Below are positions 31,723 to 37,988 of a DNA stretch of 37,988 nt, piece after piece. A program made the translations under genes and the position numbers. Source of the stretch: a virus. The DNA lies in IMG/VR virus record IMGVR_UViG_3300034524_000189, positions 1 through 37,988 of that record; one strand, given 5' to 3'. Position 1 is the first letter of the stretch. Each line of letters begins with the position of its first letter. Under the pieces are notes generated by a model. The model did no database searches. It saw only the letters and a program-made list of their open reading frames with translations, and had not been told where the DNA came from.

Positions 31723-33121
31723 TCTGAGTATCAAGCTGGACCGAAAAGAATATTCTCGTTATGGGGCGGCATCACAAGCTAATATCATCCGCGCACGCGT
31801 TACTCCTCTGCCGACAACCGGCCTGACTGGAGAAATATTGCGCTGCCGCATATACAAAATTAACCCGCGTGGTAACCGCGAATTATTGATTGCGGAGCAG
31901 CAGGCAACCCTTGATGCGGCTGACTATTCGCGCGGCTACATTTTTTCTTTTGACCTGAACTCTATCCGCGATAGCCACGGCATTCCGATGGTGACGCAGG
32001 GATTCTACCGGGTCGAAGCTGATAGCCCAACAAGTCTGAGCGCCCTGCCGGTTGAACAGGTTGTCCCTGTTTCCATTATCACAGTAAAAGAATTAAGATC
32101 TCAATGGTTATTCGGAGCCCCGTTGCGAGCCCACGAAGTACTATTACCGCAAAATCAACCCTCCAATGTGGCAGGAGTTTCCATTGAGTATGTCGAACAA
32201 AATCATGATATAGGCACTTTTCTATTGAAGTGGGATCCGGTTGCTCGCTCTCTTTCGTGGGCTGAAGGGCCTGGAGTAATTGTGCCAGACGATGAATCCG
32301 AACTGATTTTAAAAGACCGCCGTAATCAGAGTTATATTAAAGCAACCGTAATACCTTTTGATTTGCCAGCCAATCCGGCACAGGATGAAATTTTGATTGA
32401 CCACGCCGAAATGACCGATGATGTTTTACGAGACTGGCTTTGGAAAGCTAAACCCTGGCTGGAAACTCAAATCAATATTTTCTTAGAGCCAACCATCATT
32501 GTTACGGATATCCAAGACGAGGAATACTATGATGAGCGGCGGGAAACGGTGGCGTACTATCGACCACGTAACCGGCTGCAGTGGGTGAGCATCCAACTTC
32601 CCTACCGGCCATTGCTGTTCCTCGAACGGCTTGAGGGATGGTTTCAGGATAGCCGGGTAGTTAATATACCGTCTGAGTGGCATACCTGGACCGAGAAAAC
32701 AGGACAAATATCCCTGGTACCCCGGCGAGGAGCAGCCATCAACTGGCAGTTTTATGGGGCGGCTGTATTTCAGCTATTCTATACCTATGATTACGTACCA
32801 GATTTTTGGCATTTTAAAGGGATCTTTGGCCTACGGGATCTATACGGAGAACGAGAAATAATTAGAGAAGCAATTGCCCGGAAAGCAACAATGAGTATAT
32901 TAGATGTAGCTGGATCAGCATACAGAGCGGGTTATTCTTCTGAATCTATTGGTCGAGATAATATATCCGAAGCTGTGACCTATACTTCTTCGGCAACGTT
33001 TGGTATTTACTCGGCCCATATTGCCGAACATCAAAAGTGGTTTTATGGTGAGCGCGTTGGCGAGGGCAACCTGCGCCGGCTCAAACAAAAATTCGGGGGG
33101 ATTCCGGTGGTGGTACTGTGA
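31709..33121 (+). CDS. Large probable neck/adaptor structural protein
   Basis: A 470-residue, mostly beta-structured protein with a helical C-terminus. The last ~130 residues (FYTYDYVPDFWHFKGIF; then EIIREAIARKATMSILDVAG; then SIGRDNISEAVTYTSSATFG; then IAEHQKWFYGER) match a pattern I associate with phage head-tail connector or structural proteins of large virions; that family call is tentative. GTG 31709 follows AAGGGGGTGAGG. Not a recognisable HK97 major capsid. Confidence 0.5.
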   Translation: MPISSLSIKLDRKEYSRYGAASQANIIRARVTPLPTTGLTGEILRCRIYKINPRGNRELLIAEQQATLDAADYSRGYIFSFDLNSIRDSHGIPMVTQGFYRVEADSPTSLSALPVEQVVPVSIITVKELRSQWLFGAPLRAHEVLLPQNQPSNVAGVSIEYVEQNHDIGTFLLKWDPVARSLSWAEGPGVIVPDDESELILKDRRNQSYIKATVIPFDLPANPAQDEILIDHAEMTDDVLRDWLWKAKPWLETQINIFLEPTIIVTDIQDEEYYDERRETVAYYRPRNRLQWVSIQLPYRPLLFLERLEGWFQDSRVVNIPSEWHTWTEKTGQISLVPRRGAAINWQFYGAAVFQLFYTYDYVPDFWHFKGIFGLRDLYGEREIIREAIARKATMSILDVAGSAYRAGYSSESIGRDNISEAVTYTSSATFGIYSAHIAEHQKWFYGERVGEGNLRRLKQKFGGIPVVVL

Positions 33122-33672
33122 AGCGCTTTATCCTACTTCTGTGCGTTTTATTTATGCTTGCTCTGATTGGATGCGGTAGCGCGGCCAATAAGCCTAATGG
33201 TCCAAACAAAACCGAAGTAATACAGGTTGATCCCAATGTCGATCTGGACTTAGTAACAGTCAAAGAGCCATATGATACCCTGCTGCGGACTACCGACAAT
33301 GTGGGCAAGACAGTGCGGGTGAGACTTACTGTGGATAAGATACGCGAGGTCGATATCAACGGAAACAAAGTTACCGTGGCCTACGGTAACCCGGGCAAGA
33401 GCATCGGCGATAGGATAGCAATAGTGGCATTCGGGTCGGCCTGGGAAAATATATCCAAGGGCCAAGCCATCGAAGAGGTGGGACTTGTAGCCTATGTGGA
33501 CGGCCATGACGGTCACGAAACGCCGGCCATGAAGCGACTATCCAACGAAGCTTTGCAGCAAATAATCGTAGCCATAATCGCCAGCAAAAAGGCATTGTCT
33601 TTCCTTCCCCACGCCGTGATCATGATTCCTCCTAATGAAGCACCGAAGGTAGCTGGCGGGCAGACTATCTGA
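33118..33672 (+). CDS. Lipoprotein
   Basis: A 184-residue secreted lipoprotein. It starts MKRFILLLCVLFMLALIGC, a signal peptide ending in a lipobox (LIGC, lipid-bearing C19), then a mature domain with VTVAYGNPGKSIGDRIAIVAF. GTG 33118 overlaps the previous stop. It would be on the cell surface or membrane. A lipoprotein in a phage late block suggests a superinfection-exclusion or cell-surface role, but the family is not recognised. Confidence 0.75.
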   Translation: MKRFILLLCVLFMLALIGCGSAANKPNGPNKTEVIQVDPNVDLDLVTVKEPYDTLLRTTDNVGKTVRVRLTVDKIREVDINGNKVTVAYGNPGKSIGDRIAIVAFGSAWENISKGQAIEEVGLVAYVDGHDGHETPAMKRLSNEALQQIIVAIIASKKALSFLPHAVIMIPPNEAPKVAGGQTI

Positions 33673-33686
33673 GGCGGTGACGGCCA

Positions 33687-34355
33687 ATGCGCAATACCAG
33701 GATTAACCTGCCCAAGCAGCGGGACCTTATCCGGCGCCGTGGGGATTGGGTAGTTCACTATCTCGGGATGAAGTGTCCCTGCTCCACCACTGGCGACGCC
33801 AACAGGGCACAAGTAAGCTGCCCGGCCTGCGGGGGGACGGGATGGCTGTATCGGGACCCTGTAGAAATAAGGGGGATTATTGTCGGCATCCAGGGGCAAA
33901 AGGACCTTGCCGAAACAGGAATCGCTCGCCCAGGCGATTGCGTTTTTATTCCCGACCTGGCGGCCCGGCAGCCCGGTGATTATGACCTGATCAAATTCAC
34001 CTGGACGCAAGGCGAGCCATGGGAAGGAGAACTTATTAGACGGGGTACCGGGGCCACTGATGAACTTTATTATGAGGCGGCCGAGGTACTGGCCTGCGTG
34101 ACTGTGGATGTGGCCACGGGAGCGGTCACTTCGTATACCCCTGGCCTTGATTTTACGGTTTCCGGCCGGACTATCACTTGGCTTACAGGCAGGCCCCAGC
34201 CGGCGCCAGGTGGTCTATACTCGGTCAAGTACAATGCCTTTTTCGAGTGGGTTTGCTTCGTACCGCCTGGCATCCGCTTCGAGCGCGGCGATTACCTTGG
34301 TGAGCGGGTGTTGCTACGGCGCCGGCATCTAGTCTTCCCGCGGGAGGTGGCATAA
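33687..34355 (+). CDS. Probable head-completion/neck protein with zinc finger
   Basis: A 222-residue protein whose N-terminus contains CPC...CPACGGTGWLYRDP, a zinc-finger module I associate with phage head-tail joining proteins, and whose C-terminal half is a beta-rich domain (FTVSGRTITWLTGRPQPAPGG, FERGDYLGERVLLRRRH). ATG 33687 follows GAGGCGGTGACGG. It is followed immediately by a second structural gene. Confidence 0.6.
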   Translation: MRNTRINLPKQRDLIRRRGDWVVHYLGMKCPCSTTGDANRAQVSCPACGGTGWLYRDPVEIRGIIVGIQGQKDLAETGIARPGDCVFIPDLAARQPGDYDLIKFTWTQGEPWEGELIRRGTGATDELYYEAAEVLACVTVDVATGAVTSYTPGLDFTVSGRTITWLTGRPQPAPGGLYSVKYNAFFEWVCFVPPGIRFERGDYLGERVLLRRRHLVFPREVA

Positions 34356-35216
34356 GTGTTCGGGTTAATCGTGGATATTTCGGAATTAGTAAGGGCAGCT
34401 GAAAACATAGATACAAGCTGGTCTAACCTTAAAACCCAAATAGCCGTCGAAACCCGCCGGGTCCAGGCGGTTTGGCAGGCCGCGGTTTACGGGATGCTTC
34501 TACCGGGGATGACCAAGCCGGTGTTTTCGGACGGCTACTATGCAAGCCTGACCACTCCTGACGCCTTTCAGTATCCTTTTAACGGTGACGCCTTTGCTGG
34601 CGCGGTAATAAGCACATATCCCCGGGCTATGATGATCGAGGAGGGTTACGCCAGTTTTGACATGAAGCCAGGCCTACTAAATGGGCCGAAATCCCGCCCA
34701 AAGAAAGACGGCGGCCGCTATAACATCGTGCCTTTCAGGTATCTTCTGCCAAATAAGCAATACCGGAACCGCCACTTTCCCACTATGCCGGTGTCCATTG
34801 CCCGGCTTGTAACCGCTAAAAGCTTCGCGCCTTCAATTCAGGACCAACCTGGCGGAAAGGTGCAGTGGGGATCCAGATTAGAACTTCCCGCAGGCGAGTA
34901 TCCGGGAGCCATCAAGAACCCATTCTATACCGCCGCCGAAGCGGAGCGCCGGGGGAAAGAAAACCCGATGACTGATGTTTACGCGTGGAAGTCCAGCCCG
35001 TTCGCCGGCATGGTACGGATACAGAAGACGTATGAGCAGCGGAAGCAGAGCATTTATCTGACTTTCCGAACGGTGAGCGACCAAAGCGACCCGAATTCCT
35101 GGATCCACCCTGGTCAGCCCCCCAACCCTGTAGTAGACGCCGTAGCTAATTACGTGCGCAAAGAGGTTGAGGATAATCTGAGCGCAGCGGCAGCGAGAGA
35201 TATAGGCGCCCAATAA
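34356..35216 (+). CDS. Probable neck/tail-completion protein
   Basis: A 286-residue protein whose C-terminal half (MVRIQKTYEQRKQSIYLTFR, TVSDQSDPNSWIHPGQPPN, then VVDAVANYVRKEVEDNL) is typical of phage proteins that finish the neck or tail interface (HK97 gp10-like place and pattern, 'SW.hPG' region). It is the last late structural gene in the window and is followed by an intrinsic terminator. GTG 34356 follows GGGAGGTGGCATAA. Confidence 0.55.
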   Translation: MFGLIVDISELVRAAENIDTSWSNLKTQIAVETRRVQAVWQAAVYGMLLPGMTKPVFSDGYYASLTTPDAFQYPFNGDAFAGAVISTYPRAMMIEEGYASFDMKPGLLNGPKSRPKKDGGRYNIVPFRYLLPNKQYRNRHFPTMPVSIARLVTAKSFAPSIQDQPGGKVQWGSRLELPAGEYPGAIKNPFYTAAEAERRGKENPMTDVYAWKSSPFAGMVRIQKTYEQRKQSIYLTFRTVSDQSDPNSWIHPGQPPNPVVDAVANYVRKEVEDNLSAAAARDIGAQ

Positions 35217-35230
35217 TATCAGTCTTTAGT

Positions 35231-35258
35231 CCTGGCCAACCGCCAGGATTTTTATTTT
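35231..35258 (+). terminator. Intrinsic terminator ending the head/neck block
   Basis: CCTGGC (35231-35236) pairs with GCCAGG (35242-35247) around a CAACC loop, then a run of T residues with one A (35249-35258). It lies 15 bp after the last neck gene and fits a rho-independent terminator. Confidence 0.85.
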
Positions 35259-35264
35259 AGATAA

Positions 35265-35293
35265 TTGACATCATGGGTGCACCTATGATATTC
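35265..35293 (+). promoter_or_regulatory. Promoter with embedded palindromic operator
   Basis: TTGACA at 35265-35270 is a perfect -35. The -10 is GATATT (35287-35292), a 4-of-6 match at 16-bp spacing. The spacer is TCATGGGTGCACCTATGA (35271-35288), a near-perfect inverted repeat around GGTGCACC with one mismatched pair. A dimeric regulator bound there would block RNA polymerase. This drives the small-gene cassette that starts at 35348. Confidence 0.65.
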
Positions 35294-35347
35294 TTCTTCT
35301 TAAGAAGGACCAAGACGAATCGAACAACGTTGAAAGGAGAGGCCAAC

Positions 35348-35383
35348 ATGACATACGCCCAAAGCGTGCCGGAATGGGCATGA
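35348..35383 (+). CDS. Possible 11-residue leader peptide
   Basis: ATG 35348 is preceded by GAAAGGAGAGG and encodes MTYAQSVPEWA, then TGA. The next gene's ribosome-binding site (GAGGAGGTG) begins at the stop codon, so the two are probably translationally coupled. It may be no more than a translation leader. No protein family. Confidence 0.3.
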   Translation: MTYAQSVPEWA

Positions 35384-35396
35384 GGAGGTGAAAGTG

Positions 35397-35552
35397 ATGC
35401 CCAAATTTATTGTAACCTCACCAGGCGGGCGCACTATAACCGTAGAGGCTAAAAATTCAACCCAGGCCAAACGGAAAGCATGCAAGATATGGGAACTTAA
35501 GCCTACAGATTATTGGTGCGGAATAACTTCATTAAAAGCCAGGAAGATTTAG
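35397..35552 (+). CDS. Small phage protein, 51 residues
   Basis: Starts at ATG 35397 behind GAGGAGGTGAAAGTG and ends at TAG 35552. It has the pattern FIVTSPGGRTITVEA, then QAKRKACKIWELKP and DYWCGITS, a short basic protein type that is recurrent in phage early and accessory regions. Function unknown. It is the first sizeable gene of the cassette after the terminator. Confidence 0.6.
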   Translation: MPKFIVTSPGGRTITVEAKNSTQAKRKACKIWELKPTDYWCGITSLKARKI

Positions 35553-35640
35553 AGAGAATGAAAAGCGGGATGAGAACCTGCCATTAACCACAAGCTAACC
35601 GCCTTAGGTTAATCTCATTTTATGGAAGGAGGTAAAACAG

Positions 35641-35979
35641 ATGCCCGTATTACATTGCGACGAAACTCAATGCGTGGCCAGGTTTCCTGCTGGAGTATGT
35701 AAGTGCTTTGACCAGCAACCCCCGATGAAGAATGGCCGTTGCTCTATGTTCTGGCCCCGAAAGGAGTGGAGGCTTTACAGTTTCGATATCGGCGACAAAG
35801 TTCGCGTAACACTTCTCGGTGAGAACGAAGGCCGAATCGGCGAGGTAGTCAGCAAAGAGCAGCCGAAACCTGGAGTGGTAAAATATTGGGTAAGGTTTAT
35901 GGGGCAACACCCCACCATCGGCGAGGTTTGGGACTACTACGGCGACGAACTTGAACCTGCCCAAGAAAGTAAATCATGA
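35641..35979 (+). CDS. Cys-rich protein, unknown
   Basis: A 112-residue protein. Several Cys occur in the first 35 residues (LHCDETQC, GVCKCFD, GRCSMF), likely binding zinc or an Fe-S cluster; the rest is a beta-rich domain of SH3-like flavour (FDIGDKVRVTLLGENEGRIG, then VKYWVRFMGQHPTIGEVWDYYG). ATG 35641 follows a consensus GAAGGAGGTAAAACAG. Function unknown. A short inverted repeat region (35573-35618, TGAGA..TCTCA and TTAACC..GGTTAA) lies just upstream. Confidence 0.55.
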   Translation: MPVLHCDETQCVARFPAGVCKCFDQQPPMKNGRCSMFWPRKEWRLYSFDIGDKVRVTLLGENEGRIGEVVSKEQPKPGVVKYWVRFMGQHPTIGEVWDYYGDELEPAQESKS

Positions 35980-35994
35980 ATATGTGATATAGTA

Positions 35995-36094
35995 ACATCA
36001 GGCGGCGCCGCTGAAATAAGCGGAGCGCTATCGGAGCCGGGACAACCTGGCAATGCTCACGGCCAGTGCCAAGCACGGAACCGCCGCCCGATGT
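35995..36094 (+). ncRNA. Structured RNA element, second copy of the 12388 type (candidate)
   Basis: Fold by eye. P1 is ACATC + GGCGGC (35995-35999, 36001-36006) with GCCGCC + GATGT (36083-36088, 36090-36094) and one A/C mismatch. P2 is CCGCT/AGCGG (36008-36012/36019-36023) with a GAAATA loop. P3 is GAGC/GCTC (36034-36037/36055-36058) around a CGGG-ACAA-CCTG hairpin. P4 is CGG/CCG (36060-36062/36081-36083; its last G competes with P1) with CCA, then GTGC-CAA-GCAC, then GGAA. The order and loops match the RNA at 12388, with different base pairs. No start or stop is needed here; the next gene begins at 36128. Confidence 0.6.
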
Positions 36095-36127
36095 GAATAT
36101 TTTGTTTAGAAAAGGAGGATTAATTTT

Positions 36128-36358
36128 GTGCCATACTACGAAGCTAAACCTAAAAACGGCAGATTAACAGGTCGGCATAAAAAAGAGTTGCAAAAAGCCG
36201 GTTTTGGGTGGACAGGGTTAGGGTGGATTACATTCGCCGAACGCCCCCCTAAAGTTTGGGGGTGCACTGTTAGAGCTATTAGGCCGAAATCTCGCACAAC
36301 GGTAGTAAAAACAGAACAAGACTGGTATAAATTTCTCAAGGAAACATTTGGCTTTTAA
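36128..36358 (+). CDS. Small basic protein, unknown
   Basis: A 76-residue basic protein (RHKKELQKAGFGWTGLGWITF, then a Lys/Arg-rich end). GTG 36128 follows AAAAGGAGGATTAATTTT. Unknown function; Trp/Gly-rich composition suggests a small folded domain. Confidence 0.5.
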   Translation: MPYYEAKPKNGRLTGRHKKELQKAGFGWTGLGWITFAERPPKVWGCTVRAIRPKSRTTVVKTEQDWYKFLKETFGF

Positions 36359-36391
36359 GTTAGCAATATACATTCCAAAGGAAGTGCTAAT

Positions 36392-36622
36392 ATGAGATTT
36401 AATGATGAGCGATACCAGAAAATGTATGAAAATATCAAGCGTGATGCAATGAAAGAGGGTTACTCTGAGGAAGATTTAGAGAAGCCCTACCTTGACAAAC
36501 TAAGTAAGCAAACCAAATCTGTGCGGATTATGAAAATGATTAGGTTAGCTTATTGGCTTGGATGGCTTCGGGGAATAAAGTTTTGTGATGAAATGCTAAA
36601 TGCCAAAATAACCTTGAGATAG
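36392..36622 (+). CDS. Small protein, unknown
   Basis: A 76-residue helical protein with Lys-rich stretches (QKMYENIKRDAMKEGYSEEDL; SKQTKSVRIMKMIRLAYWLG). No recognised family. It follows AAAGGAAGTGC and is part of the cassette of small genes after the terminator. Confidence 0.5.
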   Translation: MRFNDERYQKMYENIKRDAMKEGYSEEDLEKPYLDKLSKQTKSVRIMKMIRLAYWLGWLRGIKFCDEMLNAKITLR

Positions 36623-36644
36623 CATAGAGGAAGGAAGGGTTATT

Positions 36645-36833
36645 GTGCTTTCTAAAGATGAACAAAAGTTTATTAGACAAAAGTGCAAAGTTATACGTAG
36701 GCATTTAAATGAATTGTTGCCTATAGCGGAACAGGTGGAAGAACGCGCTCCTAAAGTAACCGAATTTGCGTTTGCTATTAACTTAGATCTTAATGATCTA
36801 GAACAAGCATTAAAGAAGAGCGTTAATCAATAA
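36645..36833 (+). CDS. Small helical protein, unknown
   Basis: A 62-residue protein. GTG 36645 follows GGAAGGAAGGG. Mostly helical (DEQKFIRQKCKVIRRHLNEL). Function unknown; may be a small regulator or antitoxin-like helix bundle, without a diagnostic motif. Confidence 0.45.
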   Translation: MLSKDEQKFIRQKCKVIRRHLNELLPIAEQVEERAPKVTEFAFAINLDLNDLEQALKKSVNQ

Positions 36834-36881
36834 CCACACACACCAAAGAAGATAACCATTTAAAAGGAGCAATAAAACACA

Positions 36882-37112
36882 ATGCGAAAACCGAGGATTA
36901 ATATCGACCTACCTGCTGATGTACTCGAAGAAGTGGAAAGAGAAGCGGCCCGACTCAAGATCAGTCGCAATGAAGCCATAACTAGGCTTCTGCGTGCGGG
37001 CCTGGGGCAGAAAGAGGTCTACTTCTGCCCTTTTTGCCATGCCGAATGCCGGCCAGGCGTTAAGTCGTGCATTCACTTTGACCCAAAAGAAGTCACCTGG
37101 AGGAGAGTGTAG
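36882..37112 (+). CDS. Ribbon-helix-helix protein with C-terminal zinc motif
   Basis: Residues ~4-42 form a ribbon-helix-helix (Arc/CopG-type) DNA-binding domain: RINIDLPADVLEEVEREAAR, then KISRNEAITRLLRAG. The tail has CPFCHAEC, then C, suggesting a zinc site. This could bind the palindromic operator at 35271-35288, though that is only an inference from its presence in the same cassette. ATG 36882 follows AAAAGGAGCAATAAAACACA. Confidence 0.7.
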   Translation: MRKPRINIDLPADVLEEVEREAARLKISRNEAITRLLRAGLGQKEVYFCPFCHAECRPGVKSCIHFDPKEVTWRRV

Positions 37113-37178
37113 GCAATTTAATCGCCAGAGGAGGATGGACTATTGTTAATCCGGATATCGCTTAAGGAGGTGATTTCA

Positions 37179-37445
37179 TTGACCGAAATTCCCGTAGTGG
37201 TGCGGCACACCAAATTAACAGATGAGGAACAGGAAGTTTCGTTGAATTATGATGATCAGGAAAGCTGGGAGAGAAGTCTGCCACGACAATTCGTTCCACG
37301 AGAAAAGTTTGTCGATTTCCTTGAACAGTGCAGCCGCAAGACAGAACGCCTCGAAGATCCTAAGAAAAGAGTAGACCTAATCGTCAGTTTTGATTATTGG
37401 CCGGAGTTTGTACTCGTTCAGATATACGATGACTATATAGAATAA
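37179..37445 (+). CDS. Small protein, unknown
   Basis: An 89-residue acidic protein. TTG 37179 stands behind the perfect site AAGGAGGTGATTTCA, which decides the start; the track-like longer frame begins at TTG 37143. Mixed alpha/beta (TEIPVVVRHTKL; PKKRVDLIVSFDYWPEF). No known family. Confidence 0.5.
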   Translation: MTEIPVVVRHTKLTDEEQEVSLNYDDQESWERSLPRQFVPREKFVDFLEQCSRKTERLEDPKKRVDLIVSFDYWPEFVLVQIYDDYIE

Positions 37446-37529
37446 GAAGCGGCTTTTGGGTTGCAAAATCTATCACTAGGGCACCCTCCAATGAGAGTGC
37501 TCGACGTTTTGAAAGGGGATGGCAAATTT

Positions 37530-37988
37530 ATGAGTAAGAACTTTCCACATTGGTTGACAGCAGATATAATTCTTCCCCAACTAGTAGAACGATATTGCCG
37601 GCTTGCGATTGAGAGCAATGAGAATGATGTTAATATCGGCCTTCTTGACCCGGAAATTATTTGGTTAGTGCCTCCGGAGGATAGGGAAAAATTCCAACAA
37701 ATTTACATTGAATTTGCTAGTTTAATGATGCAACTACTCGAACCCATGCTAGACAGATATATTGGCACCACCAATGAGCCTAAAAACATTCATTGCTTGA
37801 AGGCAGACGTGGAAAATGTATTGCAATCTTTGAAGCAGCATTGCGGATATACGTATAAAGATATTCTGCTCATGATGCTCCTTGAAGGCGAAGAGGAGCG
37901 AAAACAGATTATCAGCATGGTTTTGCAGTTGCAACCAGTGCCGATATTTCACCTTCGGGGTTGTTGGGAATTAAAGCCAGTCCCCTAA
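37530..37988 (+). CDS. Helical protein, unknown
   Basis: A ~152-residue, mostly helical acidic protein. The start is taken as ATG 37530 (GAAAGGGGATGGC upstream); TTG 37461 and ATG 37491 in frame have no ribosome-binding site. Strong helical segments (IYIEFASLMMQLLEPMLDRY; then LLMMLLEGEEERKQI). No known family. It ends exactly at the window edge with TAA, so it is complete. Confidence 0.5.
   Translation: MSKNFPHWLTADIILPQLVERYCRLAIESNENDVNIGLLDPEIIWLVPPEDREKFQQIYIEFASLMMQLLEPMLDRYIGTTNEPKNIHCLKADVENVLQSLKQHCGYTYKDILLMMLLEGEEERKQIISMVLQLQPVPIFHLRGCWELKPVP

Noticed and set aside
36001-36023. Hammerhead or twister ribozyme in the second RNA
   Set aside because: The CTGATGA...GAAA core of hammerheads is absent, and the order of conserved loops does not fit twister, although some short strings (CCAAGC, AUAA) look alike.
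1-37988. CRISPR array, tRNA or rRNA genes, insertion sequences
   Set aside because: No regularly spaced repeats, no tRNA T-arm/acceptor patterns, and no transposase or terminal inverted repeats were seen by eye on either strand.

Overview
The window looks like about 38 kb of a temperate tailed phage (Caudoviricetes) genome, probably an integrated or plasmid-like prophage of a Gram-positive, Clostridia-type bacterium. Reasons: strong GGAGG-type ribosome-binding sites, frequent GTG and TTG starts, very tight gene packing with ATGA/GTGA overlaps, a divergent repressor/Cro switch, a Firmicute-style replication module (replisome organiser plus DnaC-type loader plus RecU), and a terminase-portal-MuF block. 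The host assignment is inference; no host gene, integrase, att site, tRNA or rRNA is visible.

Layout. 1-932: lysogeny switch, with a leftward XRE repressor, facing promoters and operator-like repeats, and a rightward Cro-like gene. 947-6247: replication and recombination (replisome organiser, DnaC-like AAA+ loader, ParB, two unidentified proteins, an HTH/zinc protein, RecU resolvase, HELRH metallopeptidase). 6275-8269: a C-type-lectin/FGE-fold protein whose last ~40 residues look like a diversity-generating-retroelement variable region, a small membrane protein, and a membrane-anchored 3D-domain protein. 8256-10543: nucleotide metabolism (HAD phosphatase, dCMP deaminase, dNMP kinase) and small zinc-ribbon proteins. 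10620-17870: DNA modification and accessory genes (C5-cytosine methyltransferase with a triplicated segment, a structured RNA, a truncated DPPY methyltransferase, a DUF5131/Gp37-Gp68 protein, an SPPY methyltransferase, many small proteins). 17876-20812: PD-(D/E)XK nuclease plus SNF2 helicase and small proteins.

20813-20978 is a non-coding junction with a perfect 24-bp palindrome and a second inverted repeat just before the packaging genes. 20979-35216 is the late head/neck block: TerS, TerL, portal, a small insertion (YkgJ-type protein, unknown, ParB-fold-like protein), MuF-like protein, a tandem-RadC (JAMM) protein, mini-ferritin-like protein, a DUF6582-type morphogenesis protein, probable neck/adaptor proteins and a lipoprotein. 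I could not identify a major capsid protein. The block ends in a clear intrinsic terminator (35231-35258). 35265-37988 is a separate cassette of small genes, apparently more AT-rich, with its own promoter/operator and a second structured RNA.

How it works together: the switch at the left controls a rightward early operon that replicates and repairs phage DNA, adjusts nucleotide pools and methylates the DNA; the late operon packages DNA and builds heads. The most interesting items are the orphan DGR-type variable protein, two folded RNAs (12389-12512 and 35995-36094) that seem to share one architecture with compensating base changes, the JAMM-protease fusion among head genes, repeated very long gene overlaps including TerS/TerL, and the palindrome at the early/late junction.
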